DNA from: Psychrobacter coccoides
GTDB lineage: Bacteria; Pseudomonadota; Gammaproteobacteria; Pseudomonadales; Moraxellaceae
Direction: 5' to 3'
DNA: 52,268 nt
Assembly (NCBI RefSeq): GCF_017498085.1
Contig: NZ_JAGBKM010000023.1
Location: 1 to 52,268, forward strand
The position numbers were made by a program, and so were the translations under genes. Of the stretch, positions 8,873-18,191 are shown piece by piece. The notes beneath the pieces were generated by a model. That model worked only from the letters and a program-made list of their open reading frames with translations. It did not search any database and was not told where the DNA came from. Numbering within the stretch: position 1 is the stretch's first letter; each line of letters starts with the position of its first letter.

Positions 8873-9814
8873 TTAAGCCAGCCATTCCAAGGTTAGGGGT
8901 TCAATAACATGCTTACTTACAGTCTCATTATCAGTATTTTTAGGACTGTCTAAATGAGTGCTGACCAGCCCAATTAAATGACGCTTCATGAGTTCAAGTA
9001 CAGCAATGAAACTGACTACAATGCCAACTTCACCTTGTTTTTTATCGAGCAGATCATAGAATGAGTGCGCACCTTTAGTGCTGAGCTGCCGGCTGATACT
9101 GGCAATACGATCAGCCAATGGCACAGTATCAACTTTAACAGTATGCATCTGATAGTCTGGCTGTAGTTGCATTTTAAGTAGGCTATCTACCAATAATGTT
9201 GGCGAGTAACTTGGGAGTTCGGCGTTCATAACGTCAGCACTGGGCATACTGACCATCGCTAAAAACACATCACGCTCCAGACGTACTAGGTTATCTAAGC
9301 GCTGACTGACCGTTTTAATCTGTGCGTACTCTTCAAGACGCTCAATGAGCTCCGCTTTTGGATCACGTTCATCATGTGGTATTGCAGGAGTGGGCAAGAG
9401 TAGCTCGGACTTAATGGCGATCAATGTTGAGGCCATCAATAGATAGTCACCTGCCAGCTCAAAATACTCAGTATCTAACTCATTGATATAAGACAGATAC
9501 TGCTCAGTGATAGGAAGGATTGACATCTGAGTCAGATCAACGTTGTTTTTTTTGACCAGATACAACAAAAAATCCAATGGCCCTGCAAACTGTTCTAGCC
9601 AAATCTCAAAGGCTTGTGGTGGCACATAAAGATCATGCGGTAGCTGCTGCACTGGTGTTTGGTATATACGTATCGACATATCTTGCGCAGGCGTGGCTTT
9701 ATTGGTGGATAAGCCAGAGACAGGGTTTGTATCTGGCTGATCATACTCAGAGTGCATACGCTGCTGTGAAGAGGATGTCGGCATGGTTACAGTTTGCTCT
9801 GTTTGCAAAACCAT
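8873..9814 (-). CDS. scpA: Segregation and condensation protein A (kleisin)
   Basis: Kleisin subunit bridging the SMC heads and binding ScpB. Recognised from FEIWLEQFAGPLDFLLYLV, the region LTQMSILPITEQYLSYI, YLLMASTLIAIKSELLLP, and the C-terminal winged helix VVSFIAVLELMKRHLIG. About 60 N-terminal residues before the conserved core are low-complexity and polar. The longest frame opens with GTG at 9856 inside trpS. The first ATG is at 9814, five bases beyond the trpS stop, and is chosen here (313 residues); ATG 9784 is also possible. None of these has a strong Shine-Dalgarno, so translational coupling to trpS is likely. Confidence 0.92.
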   Translation of the reverse strand: MVLQTEQTVTMPTSSSQQRMHSEYDQPDTNPVSGLSTNKATPAQDMSIRIYQTPVQQLPHDLYVPPQAFEIWLEQFAGPLDFLLYLVKKNNVDLTQMSILPITEQYLSYINELDTEYFELAGDYLLMASTLIAIKSELLLPTPAIPHDERDPKAELIERLEEYAQIKTVSQRLDNLVRLERDVFLAMVSMPSADVMNAELPSYSPTLLVDSLLKMQLQPDYQMHTVKVDTVPLADRIASISRQLSTKGAHSFYDLLDKKQGEVGIVVSFIAVLELMKRHLIGLVSTHLDSPKNTDNETVSKHVIEPLTLEWLA

Positions 9815-9818
9815 ACCG

Positions 9819-10916
9819 TTATTTAAGTTTAGCGAGCGGGCGGATACCAATGGCACGACGGGTCTTATCCAACTGCTTGCGACTATGGCGACGAGCTTTA
9901 TCTGCCCCCATGCGCAGAATTTCTTCTAGCTCTTTTGGATTGGCCATCAGCTCTTCGTAGCGTGCACGAAACGGCGCAATCTCGGCGTTTATTGTGTCAA
10001 ACAGTGTTTGTTTGGCATCGCCCCAGCCAATACCTGAAGCGTACTGAGCACGCATTTTATCAATTTCTTCAGGGGTTGCGAAGGCTTTATAAATCTCAAA
10101 GATGGCCGAGTCGTCTGGATCTTTTGGCTCATCTGGCAGCTGTGAGTTGGTCACAATTTTCATGATGGCTTTATGCATCTGCTTTTCAGAGCTGACCTGC
10201 GGGTTTGGCTCGCCAAATAAAGGGATGGTATTGCTATAGCTTTTGCTCATCTTGCGGCCATCAAGCCCTGTGAGTAGCGGTATGTCTTCGTCCACAACGG
10301 CATCAGGTAAGGTAAATAGCGGCTTGTATCTGTGATTAAAGGTACCGGCAATGTCACGTGCCATCTCAATATGCTGTACTTGATCACGGCCGACGGGCAC
10401 ATGAGTGGCGTTGAACATCAAGATATCAGCAGCCATCAATACTGGGTAGCCAAATAAGCCCATGTTGATTCCTTGATCAGGATCGACATCACTTTTTTCC
10501 ATATTAATATCGACAGCGGCTTTGTAAGCATGAGCACGATTCATCAGACCTTTGGCACATGAGCAGTTCAATATCCATGCCAGTTCTGGAATCTCAGGGA
10601 CGTCTGATTGACGATAAAAAGTCACACGTTCAGGATCGAGACCACAAGCAATCCACGTCGCTGCAATCACTTTGGTAGATTCATGGATGATAGCGGGATC
10701 ATAACAGCCAATAATGCCATGATAATCTGCCAAAAAGAAAAAGGCTTCATCATTGCTGTTCTGAATAGATTGAATGGCTGGACGAATGGCACCAACGTAA
10801 TTCCCTAAGTGGGGGATGCCCGTTGGTTTGATACCTGTGAGAATGCGTTTGTTAGATTTTGCGTGGCCAGATTGGCTATCAGCATTTTGACTAGCAGAAT
10901 TAAGGTTATTGCTCAT
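9819..10916 (-). CDS. trpS: Tryptophan--tRNA ligase
   Basis: Class I aminoacyl-tRNA synthetase charging tRNA-Trp. The HIGH-type signature is PHLGN (H36-N39 region) and the KMSKS loop is K222-S226 within [10 protein letters not shown]. Other family blocks are [32 protein letters not shown] and the C-terminal [20 protein letters not shown]. The 365 residues include about 22 extra polar N-terminal residues before [11 protein letters not shown]. First gene of a probable trpS-scpA-scpB operon. Complete and ordinary. Confidence 0.97.
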   Translation of the reverse strand: MSNNLNSASQNADSQSGHAKSNKRILTGIKPTGIPHLGNYVGAIRPAIQSIQNSNDEAFFFLADYHGIIGCYDPAIIHESTKVIAATWIACGLDPERVTFYRQSDVPEIPELAWILNCSCAKGLMNRAHAYKAAVDINMEKSDVDPDQGINMGLFGYPVLMAADILMFNATHVPVGRDQVQHIEMARDIAGTFNHRYKPLFTLPDAVVDEDIPLLTGLDGRKMSKSYSNTIPLFGEPNPQVSSEKQMHKAIMKIVTNSQLPDEPKDPDDSAIFEIYKAFATPEEIDKMRAQYASGIGWGDAKQTLFDTINAEIAPFRARYEELMANPKELEEILRMGADKARRHSRKQLDKTRRAIGIRPLAKLK

Positions 10917-11007
10917 GAAGAATCCATTGTATTTTGTTATAGATAAGAAGTATAAAGATGCAAAAAATTATAGCAAATTTTAGGGTTGTTTTTACGTCAA
11001 AAAACGC

Positions 11008-12108
11008 TTACTTGTAAATATCGGTGCGGCCTTCGGGACTATTTTTAAAACGACGATGGAACCACATCCATTGAGTTGGGTCAATACGAATTAGGCTCTC
11101 TAGGATTTCGTTGACACGAGTCGCATCAGCAACTTCATCATTGCTCGGATAGTCCTCAAGCTTTGGTGTGATTGTCAGGTGATAATGTGGTCGTTTGCCT
11201 TTAGGAAGGTTGTCTGGAGTCTGTCTGTAAGTGTGCAGCGCCATAACTGCCGGTGGCTTATCTTTGCTACCAAGTTTTGCCAACCGCCTCGACATCGTGA
11301 TCGTTGCGGCGGGCACACCAAAGAATGGTGCCATCACGCCTTGTTTTAAACCGTAGTCTTGATCGGGAGAGTACCAGATAACATGTCCATCATTGATAGA
11401 GTGCACCAGACTGCGCATGTCACGGCTAGAGATTTGCTTACCAAAGATAGTGGTGCGACCATTATAGATAAACCATTCTAACAGCTCGTTGTTCTGCGGC
11501 CGATACATACAATCTGCGGCAAAAAACTGGGTACATAATCTACCCCCTAGATCTAGCATCGTATAATGCGCCCCTAGTAGAATAACCGCTCGTCCTTCAT
11601 TCTGCGCATTTACTAAATGTTGCAGTCCTGATATAGAAAAAGTACGAGTAAATAGGTTAGGGCGAAACCAAGCGCACAAGGTCTCAAAAATACCAATACC
11701 TTGATTGACAAAGACTTGCTTTGCCATTAGCTCATGCTCAGCTTCAGACTTTTCAGGGAAAGCCAACTTTAGATTGGTTAAGGTGTCACGGCGCCGAGAG
11801 CCAATGGCTTTATAGCTTAAAATACCCAGCTTACGGCCGAGCCAAAACTGCCAACGTAATGGCAAATAAATCATAGGTACAAAAATCGCCAGTAACAACC
11901 AAATCCCCCAATATTTAGGCAATAAGAACTGCCATTGAAATGGCTTTTTATCAGCTTGTGCTGTGCTCTTATGCGTTTGAGTAATTGTAGGGGTACCAAC
12001 AGGAATGGTAGGTGACTTAGGCAGCTGACTACTATCACCTGGCTTTGAGGATGCAGTACTGTTTTTTGATGAGGATTTATTAGGGTCAAATTGTTCGGGC
12101 GCTTTCAT
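11008..12108 (-). CDS. Lipid A biosynthesis acyltransferase (LpxL/LpxM family)
   Basis: Inner-membrane lysophospholipid-type acyltransferase adding a secondary acyl chain to the lipid A precursor. Seen are a hydrophobic anchor (YWGIWLLLAIFVPMIYLPL), the catalytic H-x4-D as HYTMLD, YRPQNNELLEWFI, and the late WYSPDQDYG motif with MAPFFGVPAATITM. The start was set at ATG 12108 rather than the upstream TTG at 12129, because AAAGGGAT lies just before 12108, leaving 366 residues. About 60 proline-, serine- and lysine-rich residues precede the membrane anchor, longer than E. coli LpxL. Whether it is the lauroyl (LpxL) or second (LpxM) enzyme cannot be decided here. Monocistronic by spacing. Confidence 0.9.
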   Translation of the reverse strand: MKAPEQFDPNKSSSKNSTASSKPGDSSQLPKSPTIPVGTPTITQTHKSTAQADKKPFQWQFLLPKYWGIWLLLAIFVPMIYLPLRWQFWLGRKLGILSYKAIGSRRRDTLTNLKLAFPEKSEAEHELMAKQVFVNQGIGIFETLCAWFRPNLFTRTFSISGLQHLVNAQNEGRAVILLGAHYTMLDLGGRLCTQFFAADCMYRPQNNELLEWFIYNGRTTIFGKQISSRDMRSLVHSINDGHVIWYSPDQDYGLKQGVMAPFFGVPAATITMSRRLAKLGSKDKPPAVMALHTYRQTPDNLPKGKRPHYHLTITPKLEDYPSNDEVADATRVNEILESLIRIDPTQWMWFHRRFKNSPEGRTDIYK

Positions 12109-12218
12109 AGTATCCCTTTGCGCTATCAAGCTAATAATAAAAAGTTAATATCATCATGGGGTAGTAGGCAAGGCTTTGCAAGGTGATTTAGGTCTCAGCG
12201 GTAAGATAAGGCCCAACA

Positions 12219-12234
12219 CTTATTGTACAATAAG
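12219..12234. repeat. Perfect 16-bp palindrome upstream of the acyltransferase gene
   Basis: CTTATTGTACAATAAG is self-complementary over all 16 bases and lies about 110 bases upstream of the lipid A acyltransferase start, just beyond the rpsI terminator. It has the size of a dimeric regulator operator. No T-run follows, so it is not a terminator on its own. No regulator is assigned. Confidence 0.4.
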
Positions 12235-12240
12235 GTCGTT

Positions 12241-12284
12241 AAACATAAAAAAACCTTATAAGCTGTAAGTAGCTTATAAGGTTT
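12241..12284 (-). terminator. Intrinsic terminator of rplM-rpsI
   Basis: Perfect 14-bp stem AAACCTTATAAGCT (12251-12264) with AGCTTATAAGGTTT (12271-12284), six-base loop. On the minus strand the stem runs into TTTTTTTATGTTT. It lies 85 bases past the rpsI stop. Confidence 0.85.
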
Positions 12285-12368
12285 CGCAAATCTATGGCTT
12301 TGTCTCTAGCTGCTACTGCATATTTACAATAAGTACAGGAGCAGCAAGTAGATGAGCAATAGCTTTGA

Positions 12369-12755
12369 TTAACGCTTTGAGAACTGAGGACGTTTACGTG
12401 CTTTACGTAGACCCAGCTTCTTACGTTCAACTTTACGCGAGTCACGAGTCACAAAACCAGCTGCTTTTAGGGCAGGCTTTAAGGTTTCGTCAGCTTCGAT
12501 CAAGGCACGAGTGATACCATGGCGAATAGCACCCGCTTGACCACTAACACCACCACCGGCAACGGTGATGTATAGGTCATATTCGCTAGCAGATTCTAGT
12601 AGCTCTAGAGGCTGGCGAACAACCATGCGTGATGTTTCGCGGCTGAAATATTCATCAAGTGGCTTGCCGTTTACAACGATGCTACCAGTACCTTTTGCTA
12701 AAAAGACACGTGCAGTAGAAGTCTTGCGGCGACCTGTTCCGTAATTGCGTTCCAT
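12369..12755 (-). CDS. rpsI: Small ribosomal subunit protein uS9
   Basis: Ribosomal protein S9 of the 30S head, whose C-terminal tail reaches the P-site tRNA. The 128-residue sequence has the family opening [15 protein letters not shown], the glycine-rich [17 protein letters not shown] with RAL, and the basic ending [14 protein letters not shown] with the universally terminal Lys-Arg. Located 10 bases after rplM, the conserved L13-S9 operon. A strong hairpin terminator follows. The sspA/sspB pair often found after rpsI in gammaproteobacteria is not here. Confidence 0.98.
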   Translation of the reverse strand: MERNYGTGRRKTSTARVFLAKGTGSIVVNGKPLDEYFSRETSRMVVRQPLELLESASEYDLYITVAGGGVSGQAGAIRHGITRALIEADETLKPALKAAGFVTRDSRKVERKKLGLRKARKRPQFSKR

Positions 12756-12765
12756 AAGTGACTCC

Positions 12766-13194
12766 TTAGATGTCTAGTTCTTTAGGTTGCTGAGCAGTAT
12801 GTGGATGCTCTGTACCTGCATACAGCTTTAGCTTCTTGATCATGGCATAGCCAAGAGGACCTTTTGGAAGCATACCTTTAACTGCTTTGTGTAGAACATC
12901 TTCAGGCTTATGTGCAAGCAGCTTAGTGAAGTTGGTTTCTTTAATACCGCCTGGGTAGCCACTGTGACGATAGTATTTTTTATCTTGTGCTTTTTTACCC
13001 GTTACCGCGATTTTATCAGCATTAATGACAACAATGAAGTCACCAGTATCAACATGAGGCGTGTAACAAGTCTTATGCTTGCCACGTAAGCGGCTAGCAA
13101 TTTGAGTGGCTAAGCGACCAAGGGTTTTGCCGTCAGCATCGACGACATACCAGTCATGGGTCACTTCAGCTGGTTTTGCACTAAGTGTTTTCAT
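12766..13194 (-). CDS. rplM: Large ribosomal subunit protein uL13
   Basis: Ribosomal protein L13, an early assembly protein of the 50S subunit. At 142 residues it is the normal length. Family blocks include [48 protein letters not shown] and [13 protein letters not shown] with LKLYAG. First gene of rplM-rpsI. An inverted repeat in the leader (13220-13250) might take part in autogenous control, which is known for this operon in other bacteria, but that link is an inference. Confidence 0.98.
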   Translation of the reverse strand: MKTLSAKPAEVTHDWYVVDADGKTLGRLATQIASRLRGKHKTCYTPHVDTGDFIVVINADKIAVTGKKAQDKKYYRHSGYPGGIKETNFTKLLAHKPEDVLHKAVKGMLPKGPLGYAMIKKLKLYAGTEHPHTAQQPKELDI

Positions 13195-13219
13195 GATAAA
13201 ACCTTAAAATTAAAATTCG

Positions 13220-13250
13220 TTGAGAGTTTGTCTGGGAACGGGGCTCTCAA
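13220..13250 (-). promoter_or_regulatory. Stem-loop in the rplM leader, possible autoregulatory site
   Basis: On the minus strand TTGAGAG (13250-13244) pairs with CTCTCAA (13226-13220) around a 17-base loop, about 26 bases before the rplM ATG. No T-run follows. Placement in a ribosomal protein leader suggests a control element; no known leader family was recognised. Confidence 0.3.
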
Positions 13251-13388
13251 AAAACAGACTGCACATTATAAGCAGTAGTGCTTAAGCTTGCAAGCTGCAT
13301 TGTGGTTTATTTTTGTCTGCTGAGTATAAAAGTAAGCATATAGATTGATTTCTAGCAGATTTTGGCACTTCTTAATAGAGTTGGCCAA

Positions 13389-14111
13389 TTATGACGCTGT
13401 AAGCCGATAAAGTCCAGCGACAACTTGTCCCACTTTGGTTTGTTTAACACATTCAAAGCGGATACGGCTGGGTTTCGTTTGCTCCAAAGCGTTCGCTTGC
13501 TGATGGATTTCGTCAGCCAGCTGTTGCAGTTGGGCCTCAAGCGCCTTGTCTGCTTCCAAATAAATTAAAGTATTACTATCAATAAGCGACTTACTGATAA
13601 GGGCCGTCAAGATAGGCTGCCACAAATCCTGCGCATAAGGCGGATCAATAAATACGATATCAAAGTGATTTTGTAGCAACTGGTCTTGCTTCAATACTTG
13701 CTGGGCGGTGCCCTGAAGGATTTGATAAGAGGTGGCCTCTAGATGTAACCGTTCAGCACTTTGTTGTAGCATCTTATGCTGATCAAGATTGGGCTCAATA
13801 AAGGTGGCGTGCGCTGCACCACGTGATAGTGCTTCAAAGCCCAGCACACCACTGCCGGCGCAGCTATCAAGTACACGAGCATCATGAATGTCGGCCAACA
13901 ACCAATTAAATAAGGTTTCGCGCAGACGATCTGGGGTCGGGCGTAGACCGTCTGCGTCAATAAAATCGATACTACGCCGTTTATACATACCGCCGATGAT
14001 ACGTACACGACCGGTAGCGCTTGATCTAGGCTTGGTCGTGGTTTTTGTCTTCAGCCGGTGAGATTTTGATTTTGAGTATTTGGATTTTATAGGCGGAGAC
14101 TTTTTTTTCAT
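13389..14111 (-). CDS. rsmD: 16S rRNA (guanine(966)-N2)-methyltransferase
   Basis: SAM-dependent methyltransferase modifying G966 of 16S rRNA on the assembled 30S particle. Landmarks are GRVRIIGGMYKRR, the signature RPTPDRLRETLFNWL, the SAM loop VLDSCAGSGVLGFEALSRGA and the catalytic DPPY in IVFIDPPYAQ. A very basic, lysine/serine-rich N-terminal tail precedes the domain. The frame can open at a TTG at 14138 inside mrdA; ATG 14111 is preferred, 19 bases after the mrdA stop, giving 240 residues. Ribosome site weak, so coupling with mrdA is probable. The following 190 bases before rplM hold only the rplM leader and promoter region. Confidence 0.93.
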   Translation of the reverse strand: MKKKSPPIKSKYSKSKSHRLKTKTTTKPRSSATGRVRIIGGMYKRRSIDFIDADGLRPTPDRLRETLFNWLLADIHDARVLDSCAGSGVLGFEALSRGAAHATFIEPNLDQHKMLQQSAERLHLEATSYQILQGTAQQVLKQDQLLQNHFDIVFIDPPYAQDLWQPILTALISKSLIDSNTLIYLEADKALEAQLQQLADEIHQQANALEQTKPSRIRFECVKQTKVGQVVAGLYRLTAS

Positions 14112-14130
14112 GGCATTTAGGTCTGTTTTA

Positions 14131-16098
14131 TTATTCAATATTATCAGCTGTGGCTTGCTGCTCTTTTAGAGCTTGTTCTTTGTCACGTAGCGCATCTCGT
14201 TCGGCTTTTTCGAATGCTTTTTGGCGTTTGATTGCCTTTAGCTCTTCAGCACTCGGTGGGGTAATAGGGTCAGTATCTCGTTGCAGTACCCAGTAGTCAA
14301 ATAGAGCTCGTCCAATCGGTGCAGCAACAGCGCTACCACCACCACCGTTTTCGACCAGTACCGCCAGTGCGATTTGTGGGTCTTCTACGGGGGCAAAGCC
14401 ATTAAACCAAGCATGATCCCAATGACGCTTATCTATCGCTGATTTATCGTAGCGCTTACCCTGAGCGATAGATTTTACCTGTGCTGTGCCCGTCTTACCA
14501 GCGATACGATAGTGCGGCGTATAGATACGGCGAGCTGTACCCCGCTTTATCGTTTCTTCCATAGCGTCATGCATGCGTGTCCAGTCAGAAGGATTTCCAT
14601 CAAATTCAATTTTGCCATCTGGCTTGCTAATGATATCAACATCGGCTGCGCCGTCACTACTTTTTAGAAGGTGAGGCGTGATATGTTGGCCTTTGCTGGC
14701 AGTCATGGCAGTTGCATTGGCGACTTGTAGTGGAGTAGCTAAGAAATAACCTTGGCCAATACTGACTGAAATGGTTTCGCCTGGTAACCATTTTTTATTA
14801 TAGGTCTCTTCTTTCCATTTGGGAGAGGGCATGATGCCTGACTTTTCATGGGGCAAGTCAATGCCGGTTTTTTCACCAAAGCCAAAGCGTACCATCCAAT
14901 CATGCAAACGTTGAATCCCCATCTCATAAGCCAACTTATAATAATAGGTATCAACTGACATGACGATAGACTTTTCAAGATTTACTGAGCCATGACCGCC
15001 TCGTTTCCAATCACGGAACCGATGACTGTCTCCAGGTAGACTAAAGTAACCGGGATCATAAATAGAAGTGTTCCAGTCACGTAAACCATAATGTAGTGCA
15101 CCTAGACCTTCAAAGGGTTTGATGGTAGAGGCAGGGGGATACATGCCTTGCAGCGCACGATTGTATAGCGGTTGATCGATATCATCTCGTAGAGCGCCAT
15201 AATCTTTGAAGGAAATACCAGAGATAAAGGGATTGGGGTCATAACTTGGGTTACTGACAAATGCCAATACATCACCAGTTTTGGGGTCTATCGCTACGAT
15301 TGCGCCACGCCTACCATCGAGTTGCTGCTGAGCTACCGTCTGTAAGCCATAATCTAGGCTCAGGGTAATGTCATTCCCTGCTATAGGTGGCTCAGTCTCT
15401 AACTGCCGTAAGATATTGCCATGAGCATCGGTTTCAACGGACTGATAGCCTGGCTGGCCGAGCAATATGTCCTCATAATGTTGTTCAATACCAATCTTAC
15501 CGATAAGGTCAGTACCAGCATATCGACTTTTATCAATGCGCTTGGTTTCTTTGTCATTGATGCGCCCGACATAACCAATCACATGAGCAAACAGCTCATC
15601 ATAAGGGTAAGCACGAGTTAATTTACTCTGAATGGTGACGCCGCGAAAAAAAGGCTGGCGCTCACTAAACTGTGCCAATTGTTCGTCAGTTAGGTCAATT
15701 TTGACAGTGACAGGATCATTATTGCTTTTGTTTAGACGGGCTAAAATGTCGGTGATGTCTGTATCACTCAACTCGAATATCGGCGCCAGTAAGTTTAACG
15801 TGCGCTCAGGGTCCTCTACTGCATCAGGGCTAAGCATGGCAGTAAAGACAGGCTGATTATCAGCCAGTAAAATACCGTTACGGTCATAAATATAGCCACG
15901 ACTTGGTGGGGCTGATATCAACTTAATACGATTATTATCTGCTTGTGTTTTATATTTTTCATGTTCATAGACTTGTAGATAGCCATAGCGCAGCAGTAAT
16001 CCACTTAAACCCAAAAAAATCAACAAACCAAAAATAAGGATACGCCGCATAAAAATGCGCGTGTTTTGATCGGTATCTGAGGTAAGTGTCTTATTCAT
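14131..16098 (-). CDS. mrdA: Penicillin-binding protein 2 (peptidoglycan DD-transpeptidase)
   Basis: Class B PBP of the elongasome, cross-linking lateral-wall peptidoglycan with RodA. The 655 residues start with a short cytoplasmic tail and one transmembrane helix (about residues 18-38), then the pedestal SAPPSRGYIYDRNGILLADN. The transpeptidase domain carries the active serine S324 in PASTIKPF, the SVD motif and KTGTAQ. A charged, glutamine- and lysine-rich tail ends the protein. RodA is not next to it within the window; rsmD follows instead. Complete with usual length. Confidence 0.96.
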   Translation of the reverse strand: MNKTLTSDTDQNTRIFMRRILIFGLLIFLGLSGLLLRYGYLQVYEHEKYKTQADNNRIKLISAPPSRGYIYDRNGILLADNQPVFTAMLSPDAVEDPERTLNLLAPIFELSDTDITDILARLNKSNNDPVTVKIDLTDEQLAQFSERQPFFRGVTIQSKLTRAYPYDELFAHVIGYVGRINDKETKRIDKSRYAGTDLIGKIGIEQHYEDILLGQPGYQSVETDAHGNILRQLETEPPIAGNDITLSLDYGLQTVAQQQLDGRRGAIVAIDPKTGDVLAFVSNPSYDPNPFISGISFKDYGALRDDIDQPLYNRALQGMYPPASTIKPFEGLGALHYGLRDWNTSIYDPGYFSLPGDSHRFRDWKRGGHGSVNLEKSIVMSVDTYYYKLAYEMGIQRLHDWMVRFGFGEKTGIDLPHEKSGIMPSPKWKEETYNKKWLPGETISVSIGQGYFLATPLQVANATAMTASKGQHITPHLLKSSDGAADVDIISKPDGKIEFDGNPSDWTRMHDAMEETIKRGTARRIYTPHYRIAGKTGTAQVKSIAQGKRYDKSAIDKRHWDHAWFNGFAPVEDPQIALAVLVENGGGGSAVAAPIGRALFDYWVLQRDTDPITPPSAEELKAIKRQKAFEKAERDALRDKEQALKEQQATADNIE

Positions 16099-16186
16099 AT
16101 AAAGCAGTACCAGTGAGCGTGCTGAGGGGCAATATAGACCTGAATTATTAGAGGGTCAAGAGGGTTTAGCAATATAACATTATAGG

Positions 16187-16192
16187 AAGGAG
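16187..16192 (+). promoter_or_regulatory. Strong Shine-Dalgarno before a 35-codon ORF
   Basis: AAGGAG seven bases before ATG 16200. It is among the best-matched ribosome sites in the window and is the main reason to take the small ORF seriously. Confidence 0.5.
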
Positions 16193-16199
16193 ATAACTG

Positions 16200-16307
16200 A
16201 TGGTTTTTATGGTGTTGGCTCGTTTTTTTACTATATTATTTTTTACTATATTAAGAGTGTCTTTATTGGATCTGCTGATGAATTATAACAGACTAAATAA
16301 TAAGTGA
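16200..16307 (+). CDS. Candidate small hydrophobic (membrane) protein, 35 aa
   Basis: Unrecognised. ATG 16200 has AAGGAG at optimal distance. The 35-residue product starts MVFMVLARFFTILFFTIL and ends with the polar MNYNRLNNK, the pattern of a single-pass small membrane protein with an N-in or N-out hydrophobic helix. Its middle is encoded by a perfect 15-bp tandem duplication (16224-16253), which keeps the frame and repeats FTILF. It lies between the divergent mrdA and the DUF445 gene. Too short for composition tests and no homologue known to me, so it may be spurious. The Shine-Dalgarno and in-frame repeat are what support it. Confidence 0.4.
   Translation: MVFMVLARFFTILFFTILRVSLLDLLMNYNRLNNK
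16224..16253. repeat. 15-bp tandem duplication
   Basis: TTTTTTACTATATTA occurs twice in direct tandem with no mismatch. The unit is a multiple of three and is in frame within the 35-codon ORF. Confidence 0.9.
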
Positions 16308-16652
16308 TAAAACAAAACAATCAAACGTGCTGCGCTTATGAGGTTGAATCAGTGTGCTTTTTTGAGCGATTTTCATACTGCAAGTACGATAAGTAGCAAG
16401 TAAATGACATATTAAAGCATCACACAATATAGGCAAACTTTAAATCTGTTATCAATAGTCACAACTTGCAGGCGTTACTGATGTGCTAATAAATGGCAAG
16501 TATGTTAAAATCAGGCGATTTATTTACTGGCATCTTGAATGGGTAAGACGTCCATTTACAGACGTTTGCCAAGCGGCAATAGCGACACTGCTGATAGCTT
16601 AAACAACCATAACCTATATAACCACAACGATTACTCAGGGGCATACAGAGTC
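16308..16652. other. Intergenic stretch before the DUF445 gene
   Basis: About 345 AT-rich bases with no convincing gene on either strand apart from a possible N-terminal extension of the DUF445 frame (ATG 16539). It should contain that gene's promoter; I see no clear operator, repeat or hairpin. Confidence 0.5.
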
Positions 16653-17984
16653 ATGGACGCAACTTCAATATGGCAGATGTTCGCTGAACACCCAGAGTTT
16701 TTTGCGATGCTGACCATTCCGCCTGTGACTGCCTTTGTGACTTGGGCACACGTGTGGATGGCTTTAAAAATGCTGTTTTATCCCATTAGATTTTGGGGTA
16801 TCCGCATTCCCAACTTTCCATTTTTCGGTTTGCCTGGGCTGGGCTGGCAGGGCATTGTGCCACGTAAAGCGGGCAAGATTTCAGGGGTGATCGTCGATCA
16901 AACGCTCTCCAAGCTTGGCTCACTTGATGAATTTGTTCAAGCGATGGAGCCTGAGCAAATGGCGATGTTTATCACTGATACCGTCGATAAAAACCTAGAG
17001 TCCTTGATTGACGAGATCATGCTTGAGCGTTCTGATGTGCTGTGGGCCAATACCCCTTATGCCATAAAACGCCGTATTTATGCCCAAGCTCATGACGTGT
17101 TACCTGAGATCATGCAATCAATGGTGACAGACCTGACGTATCGTGTTGAAGATTTGGTCGATATGCGGCAGATGATCGTTAATAAGATGGAAGGCGACCG
17201 CCGCTTGATGGTCAATATGTTTTTGAAGGTCGGTCAAAAAGAGATTGATTTCATTTGGCATATTAGTGCGCTGATCGGTTTGGTGTTCGGTATCATTCAG
17301 ATGTTTATCTTTTTAATAGTGCCGCAGCATTGGACCGTGCCATTTTTTGCCGCTATCTGGGGACTGTTGACCAACTGGATCGCCATTTGGATGGTGTTTA
17401 ATCCTATCGAGCCGCGTCTAATACCTTACCTTAAGTTTTTCTCAAAGGCTAAAGGCTTTCCGTTTATTAAACTGCAATGGCCGCACATCGCACATTTTCG
17501 CTGGCAAGGCGGCTTTATGAAGCGCCAAGATGAAGTGTCGGACGTGTTTGCTGAGATTGTGGTCAATGATTTGGTGACGCTTGAAAATATCATGAATGAG
17601 ATGATGTATGGGACGCGTGCTGCGCAGACCCGTGAGCTTATGAAGTCACATCTTTATCAGATCTTAGAGTCGCCTGTGGTTCGAACCACGCTACGCTTGA
17701 GCTTGGGTCGCCGAGAGTTTGGTCAACTTAAAAACACAATTATCGATAAATCTATCAGCGCTACTATGGTGCCCATCCGCGATCCTGATTTGAATAAGAG
17801 CCGTGCCAGTAAAATATTTGGTATGTTTCGTGATCGATTGCGGGCATTATCTCCCCACGAGTTTCAAAACTTACTGCGGCCAGCATTTCGTGAAGATGAA
17901 TTGACGCTCATTATCTTGGGTGGTTTGACTGGGTTTTTAGCAGGTTGGTTGCATTTGGTTTTGGTGTTTTTTCCAATGATGTAA
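16653..17984 (+). CDS. DUF445-family inner-membrane protein
   Basis: Membrane protein of unknown function with the DUF445 architecture: an N-terminal membrane segment (TIPPVTAFVTWAHVWMALKML), a conserved PNFPFFGLPGLGWQGIVPRKAGKI block, a long soluble helical region rich in Met, Glu and Asp, a central hydrophobic pair (ALIGLVFGIIQMFIFLIV, FFAAIWGLLTNWIAIWMVF) and a C-terminal hydrophobic segment. The frame opens at ATG 16539, adding 38 Asn-rich residues. ATG 16653 is preferred because AGGGG (16637-16641) precedes it and the conserved part begins there, but the longer form cannot be excluded. Monocistronic, 200 bases before ccmF. No biochemical role is assigned to the family. Confidence 0.85.
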   Translation: MDATSIWQMFAEHPEFFAMLTIPPVTAFVTWAHVWMALKMLFYPIRFWGIRIPNFPFFGLPGLGWQGIVPRKAGKISGVIVDQTLSKLGSLDEFVQAMEPEQMAMFITDTVDKNLESLIDEIMLERSDVLWANTPYAIKRRIYAQAHDVLPEIMQSMVTDLTYRVEDLVDMRQMIVNKMEGDRRLMVNMFLKVGQKEIDFIWHISALIGLVFGIIQMFIFLIVPQHWTVPFFAAIWGLLTNWIAIWMVFNPIEPRLIPYLKFFSKAKGFPFIKLQWPHIAHFRWQGGFMKRQDEVSDVFAEIVVNDLVTLENIMNEMMYGTRAAQTRELMKSHLYQILESPVVRTTLRLSLGRREFGQLKNTIIDKSISATMVPIRDPDLNKSRASKIFGMFRDRLRALSPHEFQNLLRPAFREDELTLIILGGLTGFLAGWLHLVLVFFPMM

Positions 17985-18191
17985 TCGCATGAAAATAAGC
18001 TTAAATTAAATATGTCTAAAACTTAAGTTTTCATGGGTTTTCTACATTGCAGATACAGAGTAGAGACGCCCCAGTGACAAGTTGGCGATAATGTACGTCA
18101 ATGTAAATTTTTTGTATTTAAACCATAGCCACATTTAAACCGAAATCATATTTAAACGATGACCGTATTAAGGTAAACAAGGTTAGACCAT

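Noticed and set aside
9577..9960. 127-codon plus-strand frame across scpA/trpS
   Set aside because: It lies fully antisense to two clear genes, has no ribosome site and no recognisable domain.
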